In this document: positions 1 to 8,801 of the stretch, piece by piece
Layout: each line of letters opens with the position of its first letter
Numbering within the stretch: the first letter of the stretch is position 1
From: Pseudomonadota bacterium
Lineage (GTDB): Bacteria; Pseudomonadota; Alphaproteobacteria; Rhizobiales; Hyphomicrobiaceae
Direction of reading: 5' to 3'
Assembly (NCBI GenBank): GCA_018242295.1
Contig: JAFECE010000005.1
Location: forward strand, 186,001-250,000
Length of the DNA: 64,000 nt
Program-made: the position numbers and the translations under genes
The notes under the pieces: model-generated
What the model saw: the letters and a program-made list of their open reading frames with translations, nothing else
Told to the model about the DNA's origin: nothing
Database searches by the model: none

Positions 1-261
1 GATGGCCCACTGCAGGGGCACGTTGAAGATGTCGGTTATGCCTCGCGTCAACCATGTGAAATTGGTTTTCAACCACACCATGAACGCCGAAATCCAATCG
101 GCGATGGGAATGACGGCGTCCGATGGATATTTCGCGGCCCAGGGTGCGATACCGGGCAACATGTAGAGAATGGCGACGCAGGCGACGGCCGCGACCCAAA
201 TCAGTGTCCAACCCGAAATTGCTGTCGCGCGCGGCGAAGTCCGAGTGTCCGCAACCGTCAT
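1..261 (-). CDS. proW: Glycine betaine/choline ABC transporter permease, N-terminal part
   Basis: Partial gene; the protein runs off the left edge of the window. The visible 87 residues start at an ATG whose last bases overlap the stop of the upstream proV gene (ATGA), so translation is probably coupled. The N terminus has a short hydrophilic stretch, then a hydrophobic segment around residues 18-34 (GWTLIWVAAVACVAILYM) and an aromatic-rich stretch typical of OpuAB/ProW-type permeases before the transmembrane core. It would form the inner-membrane channel of the ProX-ProV-ProW quaternary-amine importer. The assignment rests on operon position and the N-terminal pattern; the conserved permease loop is outside the window. 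Confidence 0.8.
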   Translation of the reverse strand, partial: MTVADTRTSPRATAISGWTLIWVAAVACVAILYMLPGIAPWAAKYPSDAVIPIADWISAFMVWLKTNFTWLTRGITDIFNVPLQWAI

Positions 262-1346
262 ACGCGAGCCTCGCGCAGGGGATCGCGGTCGGCCAGCAGA
301 TCAATGACGGCGTCCGGCGTCACTTCCCCAAGCGGCTTGCCGTCGGGTGCCGTGACGAGAAAGCTCTTACGGCAGCCGACGATCCGGGCCGAGAACGTCG
401 AGATTTTATCCGTCGCCTGCACCGTTCCGCCGTAATCGGCGGATGGCGTTACCGGCCGCATGAGACGTGCCGCCGACATGACCTTCGAACGCTGCACATC
501 GCGCGTGAACTCGGCGACGTAATCCGTCGCCGGATGCAGGACGAGTTCTTCCGGCGTCCCGGTCTGGATGATCTCACCATCCTTCATGATGGCGATGCGG
601 TCCGCCAGGCGGATCGCTTCATCGAAGTCGTGCGTAATGAAGATGATCGTTTTCTTCAGCACGCTCTGCAAGCGTACCAGCTCGGTTTGCATTTCGCGGC
701 GAATGAGCGGATCGAGCGCCGAGAACGGCTCGTCGAGAAACCAGATTTCCGGCTCCACGGCGAGGCTTCGCGCAATGCCGACGCGCTGCTGCTGGCCGCC
801 TGAGAGCTCGCGCGGATAGAACTGTTCGCGTCCGCTGAGACCAACGAGTTCGATCACCTTCCGCGCGCGCTCTTCACGCGATTTGCGGTCAACGCCCTGA
901 ACCGACAGCGGGAACGCGATGTTTTCCAGCACCGTCAGATGCGGCAACAGCGCGAAGTGCTGAAACACCATTCCCATGCGGTGGCGGCGAATTTCGATCA
1001 GCTCGTCGGGCTTCGCCTTAAGGAGATCCATGCCATCCAGCTCGACACTTCCCCACGTCGGCTCGATAAGCCGCGAAAGACAACGCACGAGCGTGGACTT
1101 GCCGGAGCCCGAAAGGCCCATGACAATGAAGATCTCGCCGCGTTTCACTTCGAGGGACGCGTGCCGGACGGCGCCGACGAGCTTGGCTTCGGCGAGACTT
1201 TCCGAAGTCGCCACGCCTTCGCGGCTTGCCAGAAACTTTTCCGCGCCGGCGCCAAAAACTTTCCAAACGTCCTTGCAGCGCAACTTCACCGGCCGGTCAT
1301 CAGCGACGGCATTCATTTCATCGCGCAGTGGCGCTTGATTATTCAT
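258..1346 (-). CDS. proV: Glycine betaine/L-proline ABC transporter ATP-binding protein
   Basis: Cytoplasmic ATPase subunit of an osmoprotectant importer, 362 aa. The Walker A loop GLSGSGKST is at residues 77-85, the ABC signature LSGGQQQRVG at 181-190, and Walker B (WFLDEP) near 202-207, all intact. A 45-residue insertion-like N-terminal extension before the nucleotide-binding fold is usual for ProV/OpuAA. The C-terminal 80 residues resemble a reduced regulatory tail rather than a full pair of CBS domains. It lies between proX upstream (119 bp gap with a stem-loop) and proW downstream (4 bp overlap). The substrate could be glycine betaine, proline betaine or choline; sequence alone does not decide. 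Confidence 0.93.
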   Translation of the reverse strand: MNNQAPLRDEMNAVADDRPVKLRCKDVWKVFGAGAEKFLASREGVATSESLAEAKLVGAVRHASLEVKRGEIFIVMGLSGSGKSTLVRCLSRLIEPTWGSVELDGMDLLKAKPDELIEIRRHRMGMVFQHFALLPHLTVLENIAFPLSVQGVDRKSREERARKVIELVGLSGREQFYPRELSGGQQQRVGIARSLAVEPEIWFLDEPFSALDPLIRREMQTELVRLQSVLKKTIIFITHDFDEAIRLADRIAIMKDGEIIQTGTPEELVLHPATDYVAEFTRDVQRSKVMSAARLMRPVTPSADYGGTVQATDKISTFSARIVGCRKSFLVTAPDGKPLGEVTPDAVIDLLADRDPLREARV

Positions 1347-1382
1347 TCCAGAGGCCCCATGCGCTCGTGATGGATCGCTCTA

Positions 1383-1433
1383 AAACAAAGAGAACCGGAC
1401 AGTCTTCGCGATGACCGCCGGTTCTCGTTGTTT
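1383..1433 (-). terminator. Stem-loop between proX and proV
   Basis: Two 16-base arms (1383-1398 and 1418-1433) pair with a single mismatch around a 19-base loop; the core is GAGAACCGG/CCGGTTCTC flanked by AAACAA/TTGTTT. On the transcribed minus strand it lies just after the proX stop codon. Such intercistronic structures in ABC operons often act as partial terminators or 3' stabilisers that give more binding protein than ATPase. That role is inference. Confidence 0.6.
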
Positions 1434-1464
1434 CAATCAGTACTGCAAAGAAAAGGTCCGCGTC

Positions 1465-2433
1465 TTACTTTGCCCATTCCTTCCACTTCGCCTCGTTGGC
1501 GTTGACCCATTGAGCAGCAACATCGTCGATCGATTTTCCATCAAGATCGACTTGACCCGACAGCTTGTTCAATTCGTTGACGTCGATCGTGTAGGCTTTT
1601 GCCACTTTGTAAGCGACCGGCCACTTATCCTTCAGGCCCTTCCAGGAGTACTTCCAGATTTCGCCGTGCGGCTTGCCGCAATCGTATTTCTTATCCGGAT
1701 TGACGCCCCATTTCGGGTCCGTGTAGCAGGCCGGTTCGTACTCCGGGAACTGCACCCACTCACCTTGGTATTTCGCGGGCGCCCAATGCGGCGAGTAGAT
1801 CCACAGCAGCATCGGCGCCTTGCGCTGGTAGGCTGAATCAAGCTCGGCGAACATCGCGCCATCGGTACCCGCGTGCACGACGGTGAATGGCAGTCCAAGC
1901 GCTTCAACACGTTCGTCATCGAAGCCTTCCCACGTCACGGGTCCGCCGAGATAGCGCCCCTTGGGAGCGGTATCAGGTGTCGAAAATGCCTCTGCGCACT
2001 TTGGATCTTTCAATGCTTTCCAGTCGGGCAAACCGGGGCACTTTTCCTTCATGTAGAGCGGGTACCACCACTCCTCCTTCGCTTTCGGACCGAGGGCGCC
2101 GAGGCGCTCCGTCTGGCCCGTCGCGTCCGATGCCTTCATCGCCTCGGCGGCCGTCGTGTCCCAGAACTCGACTCCGATATCGATATCGCCGTTGGTGAGG
2201 CCCGTCGTCAGACTCGAAAGATAATCAGCTGTCGGATATTCGACGTTGTAGCCGAGCTTTGTCAGGATGCCGCCGAGAATTTTGGCATTCAAGTTGACAC
2301 TCGTCCAATCGAAGAGAGCGATTTTGATCGGATCATTCGATTCAGGAGCCGCCATCGCCTGGGGCAGACCCGCCAGCGATAGCAAAGCAGCACAAGCGCC
2401 ACCGGTCAAAACACCTTTGACGGAACGGTACAT
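1465..2433 (-). CDS. proX: Periplasmic glycine betaine/choline-binding protein
   Basis: Substrate-binding protein of the ProXVW-type importer, 322 aa. I chose the ATG at 2433 because GGAGG sits seven bases upstream; an in-frame upstream start would give 12 extra residues without a ribosome site. A Sec signal peptide ends near residue 29 (PQAMA/AP). The mature protein has the OpuAC fold signals: an early DWTS motif, VEFWDTT, paired Trp residues (EEWW) and LLWIYSPHW. Aromatic residues at such positions form the cation-pi cage for trimethylammonium groups in this family. It is the first gene of the operon. Confidence 0.92.
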   Translation of the reverse strand: MYRSVKGVLTGGACAALLSLAGLPQAMAAPESNDPIKIALFDWTSVNLNAKILGGILTKLGYNVEYPTADYLSSLTTGLTNGDIDIGVEFWDTTAAEAMKASDATGQTERLGALGPKAKEEWWYPLYMKEKCPGLPDWKALKDPKCAEAFSTPDTAPKGRYLGGPVTWEGFDDERVEALGLPFTVVHAGTDGAMFAELDSAYQRKAPMLLWIYSPHWAPAKYQGEWVQFPEYEPACYTDPKWGVNPDKKYDCGKPHGEIWKYSWKGLKDKWPVAYKVAKAYTIDVNELNKLSGQVDLDGKSIDDVAAQWVNANEAKWKEWAK

Positions 2434-2764
2434 TGGTAATCCTCCCCGAGCCAACTTTGTTGCGATCAAAGTAGGAAATCGGCATTACCCGATTTTTCCT
2501 GCGAGTGATAATTGTTGAACTATGCTGCTAATTCCATGATGCGTACAAGGCCAATTTCCGAGCAATCAGCGATTAATTCGGCGGCATGGGCGTTCGCATT
2601 GATCGGATGTTTGACGAAGAGAGATTTGATTTTTTCCGAGCCTCATCGTTCCGAAGCTTGATGAGTTTTGCTTCGGTGAAGAGCTGCGAAAACTGTCGTC
2701 ACGAACCTGCGCGCCAGAGTCGAAGCACCGCGACCTTCAGCGCACAGGATGCCCGATTGCGGAA
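2434..2764. other. Intergenic region upstream of proX
   Basis: 331 bases between the end of the permease gene and the proX start, both read on minus. Apart from the proX ribosome site (GGAGG ending about 2440) I see no convincing gene, hairpin or repeat. It should contain the proX promoter, but no promoter boxes can be assigned with confidence. Confidence 0.5.
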
Positions 2765-4474
2765 TTACGCAGGGGGCATTTGGAAATACCAATTCGCGAT
2801 AAGCACCACGGCGAGGCCAGCAATCAGCGCCAAGTAGGGGAGCATGCCGGCCTTGCGTTCTCCGAGGTCTTGCCCCGTCAATCCCAAATCCTCAAGCGCG
2901 CCTTTTGGAAACTGCCCTTTGTCTTGGACATAATGCCTGAAGGCGAATACCGGAATGATGAGTGCAGCGAAGATAAAACCGACCAAGAGCGCGTTCGAAT
3001 AGCCCCAGACTTTCGCTCCTGCGCCCATCAGAAGCGCGTTGACGAATGCGAGGACCGTATTCAATCCGATTAGCCACGTCGGCGCGCGATAAGGGCGCTC
3101 GATGTGACCACTATCGACGCGGTGCATCCAGCCCGCATTGAGGTTCAAGAAGTTGAAGATGATGTAGCCGACATTCGACACGGCGAGGATGAAGAAGTAG
3201 CCGGCGGAGTCAGACGCGATCGCGAGCAGAAAGAGATTGAAGACGAGGTCGGTCCACATGGCGCGCGTTGGCGCACCATGCTCGTTCGTATGGTTCAGAT
3301 AACGCGGCAGCCATCCGTCGACCGATCCCTGGTAGAGTGTCCGCGACGACCCCGCCATCGCCGTCATGATCGCGAGTACGAGCGCCAAGATCATGAGCGC
3401 GACGAAGACCTGCTTTATGAAGGCGTTGCCGCTCGCGACCATATTGGCCATCGCGTCGGCGACGCCCGTGCCGGCGACAATTCCGGGATCCTTCATGCCA
3501 TCGACACCGAGCACGCCCTGAAACGTGAACGGCACGAGGATGTAGAGCAGCAGGCAGAGAAGGCCTGAATAGAAGATCGCCTTGAACGTATCTGTCCGCG
3601 GGTCGCGGAATTCGCGGGTGTAGCAAATCGCGGTTTCGAACGCGTAGGTCGACCAGGCGGCTATAAACATCGCGCCGAGGAATAGCGTCCATCCAACGTT
3701 TCCGTCAGCTCCCGGGAGATAAGGGCCGGCCACGTTCGAGGCGTGGAACTGGCCATTGATCAAGGGCACTATTCCGACGATCAACATCGGGATGATGACG
3801 AGAAGGCCGATGTATTTTTGCGCGTTCGCCGTGCCAAGGATGCCGCGATGCTGGATTGCGAACACGATCAGCATCAGTATGGCGCCGATGAAGAAGGACG
3901 AGTTGAAGTTCAGCGTTCCAAGACCCGGTATCGCCACGGTCAGCGCATTGAAGGATTGGATGGCGGGCGTGTGAACGGCGGTAACAGCAGCGATCGCGTC
4001 CGCGGCTGCCTTTCCGGCATTTGCGGGATCCGCGAGCCAAGTAACGACTTCCGGCGATTGGGCGGTAAAGACTGGGATCGGCGCGACGGCGTTCAAGATA
4101 TATCCCGCCGCGATCGCGCATCCGAGCGACAGAACCGGCGACCAAGCGAACCAGTTGCACCAGACGGAGAGCGGCGCGATCAGCTTTGAATAGCGAAGCC
4201 AAGCAGTCGCGCCATAGACTGAGGCGCCGCCGGACTTATTCGGAAAGAGGCCCGCTATTTCGGCATACGTGAAGGATTGCAGGAAGCCCAGGATCATCGA
4301 GAGGATCCAGACGATGAAGGCGAGCTTTCCTGCAGTGCCGGCTATGCCGCCGATGGAGAAGAGGACGAGCGCAGGGACGCCGCTCGCCACCCAAAAAGCT
4401 CCGCGCCAATCGATTGCGCGATGAAGAGTGTTTTCGGATAAGCCCCCGGCCCGATTTTCGTAAGTCGCTGTCAT
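2765..4474 (-). CDS. APC superfamily amino-acid permease
   Basis: Inner-membrane transporter of 569 aa with about 12-14 hydrophobic segments. The first segment carries the FSIGGIAGTAGK stretch, which fits the unwound helix 1 region (glycine-rich loop) of the amino acid-polyamine-organocation superfamily. It is followed by FPNKSGGASVYG, a conserved helix 2/3 motif of the family. Length is somewhat over the usual 450-500 aa because of an extended loop around residues 130-180 (an Ala-rich periplasmic segment). The start ATG at 4474 is the natural one. The substrate cannot be read from the sequence. It appears to be a single-gene unit with a leader hairpin about 45 bases upstream of its start codon. 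Confidence 0.85.
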   Translation of the reverse strand: MTATYENRAGGLSENTLHRAIDWRGAFWVASGVPALVLFSIGGIAGTAGKLAFIVWILSMILGFLQSFTYAEIAGLFPNKSGGASVYGATAWLRYSKLIAPLSVWCNWFAWSPVLSLGCAIAAGYILNAVAPIPVFTAQSPEVVTWLADPANAGKAAADAIAAVTAVHTPAIQSFNALTVAIPGLGTLNFNSSFFIGAILMLIVFAIQHRGILGTANAQKYIGLLVIIPMLIVGIVPLINGQFHASNVAGPYLPGADGNVGWTLFLGAMFIAAWSTYAFETAICYTREFRDPRTDTFKAIFYSGLLCLLLYILVPFTFQGVLGVDGMKDPGIVAGTGVADAMANMVASGNAFIKQVFVALMILALVLAIMTAMAGSSRTLYQGSVDGWLPRYLNHTNEHGAPTRAMWTDLVFNLFLLAIASDSAGYFFILAVSNVGYIIFNFLNLNAGWMHRVDSGHIERPYRAPTWLIGLNTVLAFVNALLMGAGAKVWGYSNALLVGFIFAALIIPVFAFRHYVQDKGQFPKGALEDLGLTGQDLGERKAGMLPYLALIAGLAVVLIANWYFQMPPA

Positions 4475-4518
4475 GCGTATCCCCGATCTTGATTTTTATC
4501 GTTGTGCAAAACGAGGAA

Positions 4519-4548
4519 CGCCACGAACCGGGTCTCCGGTGCGTGGCG
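4519..4548 (-). terminator. Strong hairpin in the permease leader
   Basis: Arms 4519-4531 and 4536-4548 pair at 12 of 13 positions (CGCCACG/CGTGGCG plus ACCGG/CCGGT, one mismatch, four-base loop). On the minus strand the hairpin is followed by TTCCTCGTTTTG, so it resembles a Rho-independent terminator. It lies about 45 bases upstream of the permease ATG. It could end the amidotransferase transcript or act as a transcription attenuator in the permease leader. Confidence 0.65.
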
Positions 4549-4678
4549 CTAAACGATCAGTCGAATTTCGAAAACTGTTGGATGGCGTCTGGGACAAAGC
4601 CAGACGCTACAGGCATTTCTACCTGTTATGGTTCCGGCTAGTTGCGCGTTGCCCCTGACGGACATGCCAACCCCTGTA

Positions 4679-4708
4679 CCAATTGCCACCAATCGCAACC
4701 AATAACCC
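4679..4708. repeat. Three tandem 10-base CCAATNGCMA-like repeats
   Basis: Three consecutive 10-base units, CCAATTGCCA, CCAATCGCAA and CCAATAACCC, share CCAAT at an exact 10-base period, close to one helical turn. They lie about 200 bases upstream of the permease start and 100 bases beyond the amidotransferase stop. A phased protein-binding site is possible but unproven. Confidence 0.5.
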
Positions 4709-4810
4709 CATATAAACAGGGCATTTTTAGCGTATCACATTACTCAGTGAGCGCAACGAATTTGCTGAGTGACACGCAAATTGTTTTCTCGAGACGCATC
4801 TCCGCTCGCG

Positions 4811-5530
4811 CTAGCGAGAGCCGATTTCCCTCATGAAGTTGCGGTAGAGTTTTTCCGCGTCGGCCGCAAAATTCTTCATGTGAGGTTTCGCCGTTGCGGC
4901 CATGCGCGGAAGCGCGCCGGGACCATGCGTCCGCTCGAGCGCCGCAGCGTAAGCGGGGATATTCCCCCAATCGTCGATCGTGTTGTCCTCGATCTCGACA
5001 TGGTACTGCATGCTCCACGCGTTTCGGCCGACCCGCATTGCCTGACAAGGACAGACATCGGATTTCGCCAGCACCACGGCGCCTTCAGGCGGCTGGGCCA
5101 CGCGCACGGAATGCCATTGGACAGCCTTGAACTCTTGCGGCAGATCACCGAACACCGGATCGCTCGCTGCGGCGGGCGTCAGCGCGATGTCGAGAATGCC
5201 GATCTCGGACGGACGTTGCGGTCCACACGTGCCGCCCAGCGCATCTGCAAGGAGTTGGTGCCCGAGACACAGCCCAACGAAAGGACGGCCCAAATCGCTG
5301 ACCCAGTGCCGGATCGCGCGTTTCTCCTCAATCAGCCACGGATGCTCTTCGACATCCCATACGTCCATCGGGCCACCCATGACCCAAAGGGCATCATAGT
5401 TTTCGAGTGGCGGGATGGCTTCGCCCTCGTCAAGCTCGACCGCGTCCCAGGAAATGCCATCGGCGGCGAAGAATTTGCGGAAGATGCCGGGATGCTCACA
5501 AGCGATGTGTTGGAAAACAAGAAAGCGCAC
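4811..5530 (-). CDS. Class I glutamine amidotransferase (GMP synthase-like GATase domain protein)
   Basis: A stand-alone class I glutaminase of 239 aa. The nucleophile is Cys88 in GLCLGHQ, and the other triad members are His177 and Glu179 in QYHVE, so all three are present. I chose a GTG start at 5530 because AGGGGG precedes it by about four bases and the protein then begins MRFLVFQH as in this family; the upstream in-frame ATG would add 46 residues without similarity to the fold. There is no synthetase domain, so it hydrolyses or transfers the amide of glutamine or a gamma-glutamyl compound. The acceptor is unknown. It has its own promoter region shared with the divergent phosphodiesterase gene. 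Confidence 0.85.
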   Translation of the reverse strand: MRFLVFQHIACEHPGIFRKFFAADGISWDAVELDEGEAIPPLENYDALWVMGGPMDVWDVEEHPWLIEEKRAIRHWVSDLGRPFVGLCLGHQLLADALGGTCGPQRPSEIGILDIALTPAAASDPVFGDLPQEFKAVQWHSVRVAQPPEGAVVLAKSDVCPCQAMRVGRNAWSMQYHVEIEDNTIDDWGNIPAYAAALERTHGPGALPRMAATAKPHMKNFAADAEKLYRNFMREIGSR

Positions 5531-5740
5531 GGGACCCCCTATGTATGCTGCAAATGCTACGGTGTATTTCATGTTACATAGTCGAGAAAAAATTTCTACT
5601 ATCAGGAAACCAGCGCGAGCGCGGCGTTGGACAGCCGATGCGACGACGAGGCGACATGAGGGAGTCATCGTCGAACGCTAGATCCAGACATTCATCGCAT
5701 TCCGGACCAACTTCCGGCGCCAGTTCCGAGTGAGGGTTAA

Positions 5741-7576
5741 ATGTCTGCAAAACATCTCATCTCATGCGCATTTCTCGCAGTGTTCGCGAGCGGAGCACCG
5801 GCCTTTGCCGATGCCAGCCGGCACAACGTCGTGCTGTTCGTTCCCGACGGGCTGCGCGCCGGCATCGTCACGCCCGAGACCGCGCCGACTTTCGCCGACA
5901 TCCGGGATAAGGGCGTCAACTTCGCCAACAGCCATTCGCTCTTTCCGACATTCACAATGCCGAACTCCAGCGGCATGGCCACTGGCCATTATCTTGGCGA
6001 CACCAGCGTTTTCGGAAATGTCCTCTACGCAGGCTTTCCGATCAAAGCAGCCTCTTCGGCGCGCATGGCGTTCATCGAGAATGATCGCGTGCTCGGCGAC
6101 ATCGACGACCATTTCGCCGGCAACTTCATCGATGAGGAAACGATCCTCCGAGCCGCGCATCAGGCAGGGTTCAACACCGCTGCGATCGGCAAGATCGGTC
6201 CAACACTCGTGTTCGATCATACGTCTCGCAGCGGTGGTGAGAGCATCATCATGGACGATGCGACAGGCACCGAGGCAGGCATTCCGCTCGCCCCTTGGGT
6301 GAGCGAAGGGCTCAAGGCGGCCGGGTTGCCGGAGGAGGCCCCGGGCCGGTTGACGAATAAAGAGAGCGGAAACTTTCGCGAGCCCGGTACGAAGGACGCC
6401 AATGTCGTCCAGCAGGGATATTTCACGGCGGCTCTGACGCGGGTTGTTCTGCCGAAATTCAAAGCTGACGGGAAGCCGTTCGTCGTCGTCTTCTGGTCGC
6501 GCGATCCGGATGGTACCCAGCATAACCAGGGCGACAGCCTGTTGAAGCTCGAACCCGGCATCAACGGACCGACATCGATGGCAGCGATCCGCAATGCGGA
6601 TTCGAACCTCGCGGCAATCCGGCGGACGCTCGATCAACTCGGTCTTGCGGAGACGACCGACATCGTCGTCTCCGCCGATCACGGCTTCTCGACGATTTCG
6701 AAACAGAGCGGTACCAGTGGCGCCGCCCGCGCGAGCTACGCCGATGTGCCCCCGGGCATGCTGCCTCCCGGATTTCTGGCGATCGATCTCGCGGCCGCTT
6801 TGAACTTGCCGCTGTTCGATCCGGAAGCCGCAAATGCCAAAGTCGAAAGTGGCAATCACCCGAAGCTCGCGGATGGCTTGATCGGAGAAGATGCAAACGC
6901 ACCAAAGGTCGTTGTCGCCGCGAACGGCGGTTCGGATCTCGTCTATATTCCGAGCAGCGATCGTGAGTTGGCCCAGAAGACGATCGATGCGTTGCTCGCT
7001 CAGGACTATGTCAGCGGCCTGTTTGTCGACGATCACTTGGGAACATTCGCGGGGACGTTACCGCTCTCAGCAATCAATCTGCAGGGCTCCTCGCTCATGC
7101 CGCGCCCGTCGATCGTCGTCAATTTCAGGAGCATGTCGACGGGATGTGCCAAGCCTGAACTCTGCACCGCGGAGGTCGCCGACACGGGTCTGCAGCAGGG
7201 GCAGGGCATGCATGGAAGCTTCAGCCGTGCGGACACCGCGAATTTCATGGCGGCGTTCGGTCCGTCGTTCAAGAAGGGATTCGTCAGCGAGGCGCCCGCC
7301 AGCAACGCCGACGTCGGCCAGACTATCGCGACGATCCTCGGACTGATGCCGAAGAGCCATGGCAAGCTTGTCGGGAGAGCGCTCACCGAAGCTTTGACCA
7401 ACGGCACCGTTCCGACTTGGGAGCATAAGACGCTCGTCTCCGCGCCGTCGTCATCGGGTCTGCGAACGATCCTCAATTACCAGGTTGCGGGCGAGACGAA
7501 ATACTTCGACACGGCAGGTTTCGAAGGACGCACGGTCGGGCTCACGCTGGACGCCGCTTTAGCCGAGACGAAATAA
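5741..7576 (+). CDS. Secreted type I phosphodiesterase/nucleotide pyrophosphatase family protein
   Basis: An exported alkaline-phosphatase-superfamily enzyme of 611 aa. A Sec signal peptide covers residues 1-23 (cleavage near AFA/DA). The metal-binding Asp36 lies in VPDGLR. The stretch FPTFTMPNSSGMATG fits the NPP signature, with Thr72 as the likely nucleophile. Metal ligands SADHGFS are seen near residue 310. These point to hydrolysis of phosphodiester or pyrophosphate bonds in the periplasm. The start has GAGGG five bases upstream. It is transcribed alone, divergent from the amidotransferase, and ends 11 bases from the convergent glycosyltransferase stop. Substrate specificity is not predictable. 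Confidence 0.87.
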   Translation: MSAKHLISCAFLAVFASGAPAFADASRHNVVLFVPDGLRAGIVTPETAPTFADIRDKGVNFANSHSLFPTFTMPNSSGMATGHYLGDTSVFGNVLYAGFPIKAASSARMAFIENDRVLGDIDDHFAGNFIDEETILRAAHQAGFNTAAIGKIGPTLVFDHTSRSGGESIIMDDATGTEAGIPLAPWVSEGLKAAGLPEEAPGRLTNKESGNFREPGTKDANVVQQGYFTAALTRVVLPKFKADGKPFVVVFWSRDPDGTQHNQGDSLLKLEPGINGPTSMAAIRNADSNLAAIRRTLDQLGLAETTDIVVSADHGFSTISKQSGTSGAARASYADVPPGMLPPGFLAIDLAAALNLPLFDPEAANAKVESGNHPKLADGLIGEDANAPKVVVAANGGSDLVYIPSSDRELAQKTIDALLAQDYVSGLFVDDHLGTFAGTLPLSAINLQGSSLMPRPSIVVNFRSMSTGCAKPELCTAEVADTGLQQGQGMHGSFSRADTANFMAAFGPSFKKGFVSEAPASNADVGQTIATILGLMPKSHGKLVGRALTEALTNGTVPTWEHKTLVSAPSSSGLRTILNYQVAGETKYFDTAGFEGRTVGLTLDAALAETK

Positions 7577-7587
7577 GGCTTCGCGGG

Positions 7588-8766
7588 TCAGGTCACTGGC
7601 CCGCCGGCTACATGCCCCGAATTGGAAATCGGGGTGCTGTTGGCGGCGGGCTTCGCGACGCTCATATCATTACCGCGCCAGACGAACGTATCTCCCGCCC
7701 AGCCCTCGATCCAGAGGAGCGGGAGCAAGGCATCGCGCAGCATCCATGCGAAGGGTGACTGCCATTTCAGGTGCCAGCCAGCCACCCGCGCCAAGAGCGC
7801 CTCGGCACCGAACCAAATCGCAAGCTGGGCTGCCAATACTACGAGCGGATCCAGACCGTAGCTTGAAGCCGCAGCGACGCCGGCTGCAATCGGCAAAGTC
7901 GAGCCGGTCAGAACTTCCGGTGCGTAGAAAACCGGAAACGTTACCCGCCGCAACCTGGCCCAGCGCACCTGGCGCGCCCATACCTGCGCCACGGACCTTG
8001 GACCCAATGGCTGTTCGAATGGACGGTCGACGAGGCGGACGTTGAGACCATGAGAGCGGACGATTTTCGTCGCCGCTGCGTCTTCGGCAATCTCTGCGCC
8101 GAGCGCGACGATCCCGCCTGCGTCGTCGAGAATATCGCGACGCCAAAGCATCGATTTGCCTTGGGCAAACCCGAGGCCGATCGTGTCGGCGGCGCTTTGC
8201 CAGCGCGCCTGATAGGTGTTGAGAAACGCGCATTCAAGCTCGGCCCAGAACCCAATCGGATGGCTTCCTACGGGCGGAGAGCAGACGAGGCCGACGCTCG
8301 GTTCAAAGCTGCGAAAGAGATCGTCGAGATATGTCTTCGGCATCAAAACATTGTTGTCAGCGAGGACGATCCACTGAAACCGCGCCGCCGCCCAACCCTT
8401 GACGATGTTGTTGAGCTTCGGATTGCTCGTTGGCCTGTCGTCGCCGATGAGCAGCTTCGCCTCGACGTGCGGATACTTTGCGATCAATTTTCTGACGAAC
8501 GGCACCGCGGGGTCGTCTTCGCGAGCCGCACAAAAAATGATCTCGTAGCCGGTGTCGCCAAGCTCGAACGTCGAGCGAAGCGTCATTGCATCGAAATGAT
8601 CGCGACCGCAAACCGGACGAATGATGCTGACAGATTCAACGGTCAATCCGCGCGGCCGGGCGCGAGATGAAGTAACGCGGAATAACGCCAACGCGATCGT
8701 TACGAGATGGGTGGCAGTTGCCACCATGCAGAAGATCAGAGCCGCCGCCGTGACGAAATCGGCCAT
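7588..8766 (-). CDS. hpnI: GT21-family glycosyltransferase (ceramide glucosyltransferase/HpnI-like)
   Basis: Membrane glycosyltransferase, 392 aa. A hydrophobic N-terminal segment (about residues 4-28) is followed by a GT-A type domain with SIIRPVCGRD, GDDRPTSNPKLNN and VLADNN, and by the RQVRWARLRR segment that matches the (Q/R)xxRW signature of GT21 ceramide glucosyltransferases. Two further hydrophobic segments follow near residues 285-330. In alphaproteobacteria this family includes ceramide glucosyltransferases and HpnI, which acts in hopanoid side-chain synthesis. No hpnK or hpnJ lies beside it, so the symbol is tentative. The start has a clear GGGGAGG site and sits 19 bases from a perfect palindrome. 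Confidence 0.8.
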   Translation of the reverse strand: MADFVTAAALIFCMVATATHLVTIALALFRVTSSRARPRGLTVESVSIIRPVCGRDHFDAMTLRSTFELGDTGYEIIFCAAREDDPAVPFVRKLIAKYPHVEAKLLIGDDRPTSNPKLNNIVKGWAAARFQWIVLADNNVLMPKTYLDDLFRSFEPSVGLVCSPPVGSHPIGFWAELECAFLNTYQARWQSAADTIGLGFAQGKSMLWRRDILDDAGGIVALGAEIAEDAAATKIVRSHGLNVRLVDRPFEQPLGPRSVAQVWARQVRWARLRRVTFPVFYAPEVLTGSTLPIAAGVAAASSYGLDPLVVLAAQLAIWFGAEALLARVAGWHLKWQSPFAWMLRDALLPLLWIEGWAGDTFVWRGNDMSVAKPAANSTPISNSGHVAGGPVT

Positions 8767-8784
8767 CTCACCTCCCCGGTCAAT

Positions 8785-8801
8785 AATTCAGGCGCTGAAT
8801 T
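8785..8801. promoter_or_regulatory. Perfect 7-3-7 palindrome upstream of the GT21 gene
   Basis: AATTCAG and CTGAATT flank GCG, giving a perfect 17-base palindrome 19 bases upstream of the glycosyltransferase start. A further half-site ATTCAG follows within about ten bases. This layout resembles a repressor operator overlapping a promoter or leader; no regulator can be named. Confidence 0.45.

Larger units (their letters stand above)
4475..4810. other. Intergenic region with a leader hairpin and phased repeats
   Basis: 336 bases between the amidotransferase stop and the permease start, both on minus. It holds a strong 13-position hairpin (4519-4548) and three 10-base repeats (4679-4708), listed separately. 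I see no open reading frame with a ribosome site. Confidence 0.6.

Noticed and set aside
123-803. Plus-strand ORF of 226 codons
   Set aside because: It lies opposite proV and proW, is Arg-rich and has no ribosome site or domain. Antisense shadow of a GC-rich gene.
4769-5581. Plus-strand ORF of 270 codons
   Set aside because: It runs opposite the amidotransferase gene and shows the composition of an antisense frame.
5762-7036. Minus-strand ORF of 424 codons
   Set aside because: Antisense to the phosphodiesterase, rich in Arg and Asp, no family features.
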